Source: Myxococcota bacterium
GTDB lineage: Bacteria > Myxococcota > Kuafuiibacteriia > Kuafuiibacteriales > Kuafuiibacteriaceae
Length of the DNA stretch: 51,291 nucleotides
Direction of reading: 5' to 3'
Assembly: GCA_028289325.1 (NCBI GenBank)
Contig: JANQQN010000005.1
Location: 1 to 51,291 of the forward strand
Of this stretch, positions 17,176 through 24,342 are shown one piece after another. Under the pieces are notes generated by a model. The model made no database searches. It was not told the DNA's origin and saw nothing but the letters and a program-made list of their open reading frames with translations. The translations under genes were made by a program, and so were the position numbers. Within the stretch, counting starts at the first letter, position 1; the number at the start of each line of letters is the position of its first letter.

Positions 17176-17906
17176 TGCTGCTGCTGTTCGACATCGATGG
17201 CACCCTCGTGGACGCGGGCGGGGCCGGCCGGCGCGCGCTGAACGCGGCGGTGCAACAGGTCACCGGGATCGTCAACGGGCTCGACGGCGTGCGCCTGCAC
17301 GGCTGCACGGATCCCAATATCCTCGACGAAGTCCTGTGCGCGCATCTCGGCCGGCCGTTATCGGGTCCCGAAGAGATGGATCGAATCATGGACGCCTATT
17401 GCCTCCGCTTGCAGGTCGAGTTGCGCGACGAATCGAGCGGTTACTCGGTCTTGCCGGGGGCGGTAGCCTTGCCGACGGCCGCGCAGACCGACGGACGCTT
17501 TGCGGTGGGGTTGGCGACCGGCAATATCGAACGGGGGGCGGAACTGAAGCTCGAGCGAGGGGGGTTGTGGTCCCTGTTCGACTTCGGGGGCTACGGCTCG
17601 GATGCGGCGGCGCGCTCCGAATTGGTCGCCCGGGGGATCGAACGTGGCCAAGCGCTCGCAGAACGGCGCTGGGGTCGGCGTTTTTCTTCCCGGGAAGTCG
17701 TCGTGTTGGGAGACACCGAGCGGGACGTGGCCGCAGCACGGGCGGTGGGCGCGATCGCGGTCGGGGTCCTCGGCGGGTCGCGTTACCGTGAAGCCCTGAT
17801 CGCCGCGGAGCCCGACCTGCTGGTCGAGTCCTTGCTGGACGCCCGACTATGGGACTTGCTGGGGCTCGGACCGCCCGAACCGGGAGCGCCGATGCGGTCC
17901 GAGTGA
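17175..17906 (+). CDS. HAD-superfamily phosphatase (phosphoglycolate phosphatase-like)
   Basis: A 243-residue HAD hydrolase. Motif I FDIDGTLVD (Asp6 and Asp8) is at the extreme N-terminus, motif II is ATGN, and motif III/IV VVVLGDTERDVAAARA holds the metal-binding Asp. A helical cap lies between motifs I and II, as in Gph-type enzymes that hydrolyse phosphoglycolate or other small phosphoesters. The ATG at 17175 overlaps the preceding stop. The long open frame upstream of this start lies over the DapB-like gene and is a shadow. The stop overlaps the next gene's GTG. Confidence 0.9.
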   Translation: MLLLFDIDGTLVDAGGAGRRALNAAVQQVTGIVNGLDGVRLHGCTDPNILDEVLCAHLGRPLSGPEEMDRIMDAYCLRLQVELRDESSGYSVLPGAVALPTAAQTDGRFAVGLATGNIERGAELKLERGGLWSLFDFGGYGSDAAARSELVARGIERGQALAERRWGRRFSSREVVVLGDTERDVAAARAVGAIAVGVLGGSRYREALIAAEPDLLVESLLDARLWDLLGLGPPEPGAPMRSE

Positions 17907-19618
17907 CGGCACGCTTCCCTGGCGTCCCCCCCTTCCTTATCCTCGCGGCCCCGAGGACCTCGTTGCCGAAGATCGAGAGCATTCGCCCCGGCGACACGCT
18001 GGACGCCACGTTCGGAACGTATCCGCTCGCTGAGCTTCTGCTCGGCATCCTTCGTGGCAACCTGACCGGGCGCCTCGACGTGTTTCTCCACCCGGATGAT
18101 CGGAACTACCTGCTGTTTCGCGACGGCGTGCCGCTGGTCGTTCGGCTCCCCGACGTCGGCGTGTCCGTGCTGCAGATCCTGGCCCATGACGGCCATCTGA
18201 CCCCCCGCGAGGGGCTCGAGGTGGCCAGGGAGGCGGAGACGGCGGGGACGCAGGTGGCCGATGTGCTGCGCCGGCGCCGACGCCTTGGCGCGGCGGAGGT
18301 CCTCCGAGCCGAGCAGAAGTGCGCGCGAGCCCAGCTGGTGAAGCTCTTCGACGCCGGGCCGGTCGATTTTCGATTCACCGAGGGGGCGCTGCCGGCTCCC
18401 GAAGAAACGTTCACCATTTTGCAGTCGCTCCCCATCGTGTTCCAGGGGCTGGCGACGGGGCGCGACCAGACGTTGGTGCAGCGCTTTGTGAACACCCATC
18501 ACAACACCACATTCACCCTCGCCGCGACCTACCCGAGCGGTGTCGACCCTTTCGAATGGGGCCCGCGGGTGGAGGCGGCCGTCGAAACCCTTCGGGCGCC
18601 GGCTACGCTGGCGGATCTCGAGGGGGCCGGATTACCGCGGGAGCAGGCGGTCGCGGTCCTGACCACGCTCCAGCTCACGGACATGGTCGATCTGCGGGAA
18701 CTGCCGGCGCGGCCCCGGTCCTCATCGCCGTCCGGCGGCGGCGCCCGGGCCCGGGCGGCTTCGCCTTCGGGGGCCTCGATCCAGGCGACCCCCGCCCCCG
18801 CGATGTCCACCCCGGCGGACGGCGCCTGGCCGGATACCCAGGGGTTGGTCATTCACCGGCGGGGCGATCTACCCGACGCCGTCGACGGGGTCATCGAGCC
18901 GAGCCGCGCCCTGGCGGAACCCGCGCCTCCGACCGACGCGCAAGTGGGGGGCAGCGAACACGACCGGGAGTACGTCGTCGTCCGTGATCGGCTCTCGCCG
19001 TATTTTGGTCAGAACTACTTTCAGATCCTGCGGGTCACCCGAGAGACAAACGTCGCCCAGCTGGATCGGGCGTACCGGTTCTTGGTCCGGCGCTTCGAAG
19101 AGGAGATGGATCGACCGGGCACGGGTCCCGTTCTCGACCTCATTCACGAGGCGTACGAGGCGATCAAAGACGAAGAGAGCGCGCGGCGGTACGGCTTGCT
19201 CGTGGAGCGGGGAGACAAGCTGGGCCGGATCGACCGGGAACGGCAGGCCTTCGAGGCCGAGCCGAAAGTCGACCGTGCGGTGCGAGCGATGGGTTCGGGG
19301 CGGACGGGAGAAGCGACGCTACTCCTCAGCTGGGCGGAAAGACTCGACCCTTCCCGCCACGATCTGAGCGCGTTCTTCGGGGTGCTCGACGTTATCCGCG
19401 CCCCTGACGGCCGGCGGGCGGCGGACGCTCGGGCGGTGCGCCGAGTGCTGCAGGACCAAATGGCGTTTCGGGCTCACGACTGGCGGATCAAAATGTGCTT
19501 GGCTTTGGTGCTGGCCGAGGATGGCGAGCCCGCGGCGGCGGAGCGACTGCTGGTTCCAGCCCCGGATCCCAGTCATCCAATGGTTCAGCGGGTCAGGGCC
19601 GCGGTGGCCCGGCCATGA
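17903..19618 (+). CDS. DUF4388 (PATAN) protein with degenerate J-domain
   Basis: About 571 residues. Residues about 25-165 match DUF4388: YPLAELLLGILRGNLTGRLD, LLFRDGVPLVVRL, and a winged-helix-like second part. A Ser/Pro/Ala-rich linker follows (about 270-350). Residues about 366-430 read like a J-domain helix pair (YFQILRV then LDRAYRFLVRRFEEE) but lack the HPD signature, so DnaK stimulation is not expected. The C-terminus resembles a TPR-like helical region. DUF4388 is found in deltaproteobacterial signalling and gliding proteins. The GTG at 17903 overlaps the HAD stop as GTGA; a TTG at 17963 is an alternative. A second protein of this architecture ends the window. Confidence 0.75.
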   Translation: MTARFPGVPPFLILAAPRTSLPKIESIRPGDTLDATFGTYPLAELLLGILRGNLTGRLDVFLHPDDRNYLLFRDGVPLVVRLPDVGVSVLQILAHDGHLTPREGLEVAREAETAGTQVADVLRRRRRLGAAEVLRAEQKCARAQLVKLFDAGPVDFRFTEGALPAPEETFTILQSLPIVFQGLATGRDQTLVQRFVNTHHNTTFTLAATYPSGVDPFEWGPRVEAAVETLRAPATLADLEGAGLPREQAVAVLTTLQLTDMVDLRELPARPRSSSPSGGGARARAASPSGASIQATPAPAMSTPADGAWPDTQGLVIHRRGDLPDAVDGVIEPSRALAEPAPPTDAQVGGSEHDREYVVVRDRLSPYFGQNYFQILRVTRETNVAQLDRAYRFLVRRFEEEMDRPGTGPVLDLIHEAYEAIKDEESARRYGLLVERGDKLGRIDRERQAFEAEPKVDRAVRAMGSGRTGEATLLLSWAERLDPSRHDLSAFFGVLDVIRAPDGRRAADARAVRRVLQDQMAFRAHDWRIKMCLALVLAEDGEPAAAERLLVPAPDPSHPMVQRVRAAVARP

Positions 19619-20502
19619 GGCCGTGGTCCGCGGGCTTGGCGATGATGGTGGTCCTCGCCGGGGGCTCGACGGCGACAGCGGAGGATGGACCCCCGTCCGG
19701 ACAGATCTTCCGCGTTGACCCCGTGGTGGACGGTTTCGCGGCGCTGAGCCTGACCGGCGCCGCGCTGCTGCTGGACCGAAACAAGCAGCTGTGGTCGGGC
19801 GTGGACCCGTGCCGAGGGGCGCTGCGGCGGCCGACGGCCGCAGATCGCGCCGCGTTCGCCCGGCTACCGCCGGACGGCGGTTTATGCGACCGAGCGGAGG
19901 TTCCGCGGATCGATCGATGGTCGATGTCGCTGAAGTCGCCGACGGCGGACGCCATCGCGGACACGCTGCTGCTGTCCTTTGTCGCCGCGCCGCTGTTGTT
20001 TAGCGGGATCGATACCGCGGCGGCGGGGATCACCGCTGCCCGGCTCGGAGACGACGCCGCGGTCACCTTTCAGGCCTTCGGCGCGACCTACTTGGCCACG
20101 ATCGCGCTGAAGATGGCTGTCGCTCGGCCGCGACCTTTGACCTACAACCCGCGATTTGACAAAGCGGTCCGGTTCGCGGGGAGCTCGCGATTGTCGTTTC
20201 CTTCCGGCCATGCGGCCATATCCTTCTCTGGGGCATCGATTCTTTCGGTGATGTTGGCCGAACGGTTCGGCGATGACCCGGGCGCGGTGGCGGGGATCGT
20301 GGCCGCGTACGCGGCAGCCATCGGTGTGGCCGTGGCGCGGGTCGTGGGCGGCAAACACTTCCTGACCGACGTTGTCGCGGGGGCCGCACTCGGTACCGCC
20401 TTGGGGTTGACCATCCCTCTGCTGCATACGAAGACCAGACAGACCGACGATCGAGGGCCGGCCAGTCCGCCGCCCGTGATCGGATTCGGTGGTGCATTTT
20501 GA
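19615..20502 (+). CDS. PAP2-family membrane phosphatase
   Basis: A 295-residue protein with an N-terminal signal-like segment and several hydrophobic helices. The three PAP2 signature blocks are present: KMAVARPRPL near residue 165, PSGHAA near 196, and RVVGGKHFLTDV near 242. They supply the catalytic His pair and phosphate-binding Arg residues. Enzymes of this type dephosphorylate phosphatidate, undecaprenyl pyrophosphate or lipid A on the periplasmic face of the inner membrane; the substrate is not fixed by sequence. An insert with two Cys (DPCRG and GGLCD) precedes the core. The ATG at 19615 overlaps the DUF4388 stop as ATGA. Confidence 0.88.
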   Translation: MRPWSAGLAMMVVLAGGSTATAEDGPPSGQIFRVDPVVDGFAALSLTGAALLLDRNKQLWSGVDPCRGALRRPTAADRAAFARLPPDGGLCDRAEVPRIDRWSMSLKSPTADAIADTLLLSFVAAPLLFSGIDTAAAGITAARLGDDAAVTFQAFGATYLATIALKMAVARPRPLTYNPRFDKAVRFAGSSRLSFPSGHAAISFSGASILSVMLAERFGDDPGAVAGIVAAYAAAIGVAVARVVGGKHFLTDVVAGAALGTALGLTIPLLHTKTRQTDDRGPASPPPVIGFGGAF

Positions 20503-20952
20503 ATGGCCGGTCTTGTCGCGATCAAAACCCGCGCCTATCGGGCGGTCCGTGGCGCACGGACCCGCCTGCGGGACTTGGGACGTTTCCATCGACTGCGGGC
20601 GCTGTTCGTGGCGGCGTTTGCCGCTGATGTCGCGGTCACGGTCCTGTTTGTCGTGGCCAGCTACGCGAACGCAGACCGTCTCGTTGTTTCGTACCGAGCC
20701 GAGTTTCCCACGCGCCTTATCGTGGTCCGAAACCGATCCCAGGTCATGGCCGACGCCGAGGTCATTCTCGACGCGCGGTATCGCTTTGTGATTCCGCGTC
20801 TCGACGTGGGCTCGATCGGCATCGACCTGCGCGATTTTCGCGACGAGGGTGGGCTCCCTCCCGACCGCGCCTATCGACCGACCACCGCGGTCATCGAGCA
20901 CGAAAACGAACGATTCGAGCTGCAGGTAGGGACGAGTGAATCCAGTCCCTAG
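20503..20952 (+). CDS. Single-pass membrane protein of unknown function
   Basis: A 149-residue protein not recognised. A basic N-terminus (res 1-32) precedes one transmembrane helix (about 33-55, ALFVAAFAADVAVTVLFVV). A predicted periplasmic beta-rich domain follows (FPTRLIVVRNRSQ, VILDARYRFVIP, VGSIGIDLRDFRD). The start directly abuts the PAP2 stop with no gap, and its 3' end overlaps the next gene by 17 bases, which strongly supports coding. It may act with the PAP2 phosphatase. Confidence 0.75.
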   Translation: MAGLVAIKTRAYRAVRGARTRLRDLGRFHRLRALFVAAFAADVAVTVLFVVASYANADRLVVSYRAEFPTRLIVVRNRSQVMADAEVILDARYRFVIPRLDVGSIGIDLRDFRDEGGLPPDRAYRPTTAVIEHENERFELQVGTSESSP

Positions 20953-21628
20953 GCCTGCTGCCGCGTCGCTCGTCGCGCTCTGTCGAGCGCTCGGGTTGGG
21001 GGGGGCGCCGGAGCAGGTCCTGGCCGCGGTCGATCGGGTCTACCGTCGGGTCGACGCGGAGGTACGGCGTCGAACGCAGGGGTTGGGGCTTCCCTGTCGG
21101 CCGGGGTGCGATGCGTGCTGTCACGAGGCGGTGTTCGTCGCTGCGCCCGAGTTTCTGTTTGTGTCGGCGTACTTGGTCGAGAACACCACCGGGCAGCAGC
21201 GAAAGGCCGTGGTCGAGGCGATGTCGGCCGTCGCCGGGCGCTTCGAGGATGAGCTGTGCCTCCTCGAGGCGCTGCCGCCAGGGACGGAGCGCGATGAGGT
21301 GGCGACCCGCGTCCGTTTCCGCTGCCCTCTGCTCAGCGCGAGCGGGCAGTGCTCGGTGTATCCGGCCCGCGAGCTGAATGCGCGTACATTCGGGTCCACC
21401 GTGGACGAACATCGGGATGCGCCGTTTGGATGTGAGCTGACCCACGAGCGGCTCCGCGTCCTGCCTTCGTCGGCCAGCCGGGGGCTGCTGGGCGCGCGGG
21501 AGGCCCGGCGATGGCTGCGGGACGAAGTGCCGGGGGCGGGCGACGTGCACGTCTACCCATGGTGGTTCTCACGCTTCGGCGCGTATCTATTGCCCGAACG
21601 CGCCGCCGAGGACGAGGGGTGTCGCTAG
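20936..21628 (+). CDS. YkgJ-type Cys-cluster protein
   Basis: A 230-residue protein with the YkgJ signature CRPGCDACC near residues 55-63, plus later cysteines in RFRCPLL, QCSVYPAR and FGCEL. The family (sometimes called zinc/iron-chelating) is thought to coordinate metal through these residues; the biochemical role is not established. The GTG start lies within the preceding gene. A likely cytosolic protein, sitting just before the ABC1 kinase. Confidence 0.85.
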   Translation: MNPVPRPAAASLVALCRALGLGGAPEQVLAAVDRVYRRVDAEVRRRTQGLGLPCRPGCDACCHEAVFVAAPEFLFVSAYLVENTTGQQRKAVVEAMSAVAGRFEDELCLLEALPPGTERDEVATRVRFRCPLLSASGQCSVYPARELNARTFGSTVDEHRDAPFGCELTHERLRVLPSSASRGLLGAREARRWLRDEVPGAGDVHVYPWWFSRFGAYLLPERAAEDEGCR

Positions 21629-21670
21629 GTCTTGCGCTTCGACGGGGCGGCCCCTACATGCTGACCTACG

Positions 21671-23005
21671 GTGGCGAAAGACGGGCCCAAAACCGGGATC
21701 CTAGGGCGATCCAGCAAGATCTTTAACATGGCGGCCAAGGTCGCGGGCCACGAGGTTCGCCACTCCGTGAAGCGGACCCTGAGTCGATCTGTCGATGCGC
21801 TGGCCTCGGAGTCTCTCAAGACCAAAATCAAGCAGGCGCAGATCATCACCGAGAACCTCGGGCAGCTGAAAGGCGCGGTCATGAAGGCGGGTCAGCTGCT
21901 GAGCATCGACGCGGCGGACTACCTTCCGCCGGAGGCGCTCGAAGTCCTTGGCAAGCTGCAGTCCAGCGCCGACCCCGTCGACTTCTCGACCATCCGCGGC
22001 GTGCTCGACGCGGAGCTGGGCGAAGACTGGCCGACGACCCTCGAAGACCTGGCAAAGACCCCGGTGGCCTCGGCGAGCATCGGTCAGGTTCATCGGGCGA
22101 CGTACAAAGAATCGCCGGTGGCGGTGAAGGTTCAGTATCCGGGGATCGACACCTCCATCGAATCGGACCTCAAGATGCTGCAGAGGCTGTCGCAGAGCTG
22201 GATGTCGCTGACGGGCAAGCGAATCGATCTGGCCGGGTTGTTCGAGGAGATGAAAGACGTCTTGCTTCAGGAGGCGGACTATCGCATCGAGCTCAAGCAC
22301 CTGGAACGCTACCGAGGTCTCCTCGCGGCCGAGCACCGATTTGTGGTTCCGGCCCCGTTCCCGGAGGTGAGTCGGCAACGTGTGTTGACGATGAGCTGGG
22401 AAGGTGGGGTTGCGTTGTACGACTGGATTCGGTCGGGGCCGAGCTACGCGGATCGCGAGTGGGTCGGACGCAGCATCCTCGATTTGTATTGTCTGGAGTT
22501 TTTCGAATGGGGCTTCGTTCAGACCGACCCCAATCCATCGAACTTTCTCATTCGCCCCGAACAGCGCCAGCTCGTGCTCCTCGACCTTGGCGCCGCCCTG
22601 GAGTACGACAAGACGTTCCGAGAACAATACGTGAACCTGCTCGCGGTCTTGGGGACAGGAGACCGGCAAGCGATCGTCGATACGGGCATCGAATTCGAGC
22701 TGATCGACGAGCGCGAAGGCGAAGAGGCGCGAGCACTGTTCGCCGACCTGTTGGTCTCGGCGATGACCCCATTCATGCCTCATCGGCAGCCATTTGTCTT
22801 TCGCGACACCGACTACTCGAAGAGAGCCCGTCAGATCGGCCACGACTTTGCGCAGAGCCTGCGGTACTCGCCGCCGCCGAGAAAGCTGATCTTCCTGCAC
22901 CGCAAGTTGGGTGGCATCTTCAATATGCTGAAACGGCTCGACCTGCAGCTCGATTTGCTTCCTTACTGGAACAAGATGGTCGGTGCTCAGATCAACGCCG
23001 CCTGA
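21671..23005 (+). CDS. ABC1/UbiB/ADCK-family atypical kinase
   Basis: A 444-residue member of the ABC1 (AarF/UbiB/ADCK) family. The hallmark KxGQ motif appears as KAGQLLS near residue 71. The Ala-rich nucleotide loop is VASASIGQVHRA and the conserved lysine lies in VAVKVQYPG. The catalytic segment reads QTDPNPSNFL where relatives have HADPHPGN, and the metal motif is LLDLGA in place of DFG. UbiB and ADCK proteins support isoprenoid-quinone synthesis and lipid handling through ATPase activity. No C-terminal membrane helices are evident. The start is GTG, 42 bases after the Cys-cluster gene, so it probably ends the same operon. Confidence 0.88.
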   Translation: MAKDGPKTGILGRSSKIFNMAAKVAGHEVRHSVKRTLSRSVDALASESLKTKIKQAQIITENLGQLKGAVMKAGQLLSIDAADYLPPEALEVLGKLQSSADPVDFSTIRGVLDAELGEDWPTTLEDLAKTPVASASIGQVHRATYKESPVAVKVQYPGIDTSIESDLKMLQRLSQSWMSLTGKRIDLAGLFEEMKDVLLQEADYRIELKHLERYRGLLAAEHRFVVPAPFPEVSRQRVLTMSWEGGVALYDWIRSGPSYADREWVGRSILDLYCLEFFEWGFVQTDPNPSNFLIRPEQRQLVLLDLGAALEYDKTFREQYVNLLAVLGTGDRQAIVDTGIEFELIDEREGEEARALFADLLVSAMTPFMPHRQPFVFRDTDYSKRARQIGHDFAQSLRYSPPPRKLIFLHRKLGGIFNMLKRLDLQLDLLPYWNKMVGAQINAA

Positions 23006-23168
23006 TCATCGCGGCAGATGTCGACCCCAGGCGACTGACTCACGCGTATGCGCACATCGTCCCTGACCTACGAGCCAGCGGAGATCACCGGATCTATCTT
23101 TTCCGCACGTTAGGTCGGTTGATTTCCCCCGGCATGAGAAACTAGGCTCAAAAATGTAATGCGGTTGA

Positions 23169-24185
23169 ATGGCTGACCGTCGTCAGCCGGAGCCCGCTTT
23201 ACGCCAACGAGCCGTGGGTCACTGTTGCTGTAAGCCGCCGGAGCCCCCGAAGCCCAAGAAGAAGTCGCTACTCGCTAAGATCTGCGAACTCTTGACATGT
23301 CTTATCAAGATTGCCCTGCCCGCAGCAGTGGGTGGGCCTCCTGCGATCAACCTCTGTCTCGACATCCTGCCGACAAGACTCGGCGGCTACGGCCACTACT
23401 GGAATTACGCGAGGACGGTGGATAACTTCAAGCTCGCGGTCAAGAGCATCGCGCGAGCCGCGAAGTCCGACGCTCGCACCGAAACGATCATCTTCACCAC
23501 CGACGCGACGGCGGTGATCAACATCGTTCCTTTGCCGAATCCCAAGAAGCATTCGGTGGGCTTTCCGCTCGGAGACTACGGATTCGAGAGTGCCGTCGAT
23601 AGCGGTCTCGCGACGCCCCGTAAGCGGAAAAGTCGTCGGTCCAAACGAGGCAAGGGGCGCCAAAAGAACAAGTGCTATCGCGCGCATCCGAAACCCAACG
23701 AGCTCGCGTTGTTTATGAGGGTGTTGTCGGTCTTCGAAAAGCAGCTCAAGAAGTACCGGGTCGACCTGGAGCCCTGCACCATTGACCTCACCGTGGAAGG
23801 CTTCTCGGATGGACATCCCGTCAAGCGCAGTACGCGATACTGCGGTCGGAAAGTCGTTCGTCGCTACTTGGACGAGGAGCCCTGTTGCGCCTGGCACGAG
23901 ATCCATCCCGACCAACGTATCAACAATTTCGATATCGCCTTCTTACGGGCCCACTACGTCGAGCTGTTCATCCGAGAATCGGACCTCAACCGATACATTC
24001 GAGATAGCGACATCTACGTGCGGGAAAACTGTGAGCGGGGTGGTTGCTTTCGCAAGGTCAAGGTGACCATCCACTTTGAAGACCTATTCAAGGTCGAGTT
24101 CAACCGTCTGTCCGTCGGAACGCGGTGGCTCATCTATGTTGGCCTGCTGAATCCGGAGCGTTGGGCCGAAAACAACCGGTCGTGA
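23169..24185 (+). CDS. Cys-rich orphan with OmpA/MotB-like C-terminal region
   Basis: A 338-residue protein that I do not recognise as a whole. It begins with a Cys cluster and Lys/Pro stretch (GHCCCKPPEPPKPKKK), then a hydrophobic segment with more cysteines (about 38-68), which could be a membrane anchor. A basic insert (RKRKSRRSKRGKGRQKNK) sits near residues 155-175. The C-terminal half has IDLTVEGFSDGHPVK and, after a Cys-containing insert, NNFDIAFLRAHYVELFI. This order and spacing recall the OmpA/MotB peptidoglycan-binding core (EGHTD...N..LS..RA..V). Base composition looks lower in GC than the flanks, hinting at transfer. The start is ATG with no ribosome-binding site; GTG at 23214 is an alternative. 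Confidence 0.7.
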   Translation: MADRRQPEPALRQRAVGHCCCKPPEPPKPKKKSLLAKICELLTCLIKIALPAAVGGPPAINLCLDILPTRLGGYGHYWNYARTVDNFKLAVKSIARAAKSDARTETIIFTTDATAVINIVPLPNPKKHSVGFPLGDYGFESAVDSGLATPRKRKSRRSKRGKGRQKNKCYRAHPKPNELALFMRVLSVFEKQLKKYRVDLEPCTIDLTVEGFSDGHPVKRSTRYCGRKVVRRYLDEEPCCAWHEIHPDQRINNFDIAFLRAHYVELFIRESDLNRYIRDSDIYVRENCERGGCFRKVKVTIHFEDLFKVEFNRLSVGTRWLIYVGLLNPERWAENNRS

Positions 24186-24342
24186 GTCCGCGGCGCTGAA
24201 GAGCAGCGTTACGATGACCCTCGGACGACTGAGAGGAATGTCGGTCGAAGGCCCCGGGCGGGGCGCTGTACGTGTCGACTCGAGGCTGTGCGGGCACGAA
24301 ACTCCGAGTGACTCGGCCCTTGAGGCGTTGCTTCGCTCGATC

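Noticed and set aside
23010..23095. Possible tyrosine-recombinase remnant (RLTHAYAHIVPDLRASG)
   Set aside because: About 15 residues resemble an integrase C-terminus, which would fit a transferred neighbour, but the match is too short and lacks the other catalytic residues.
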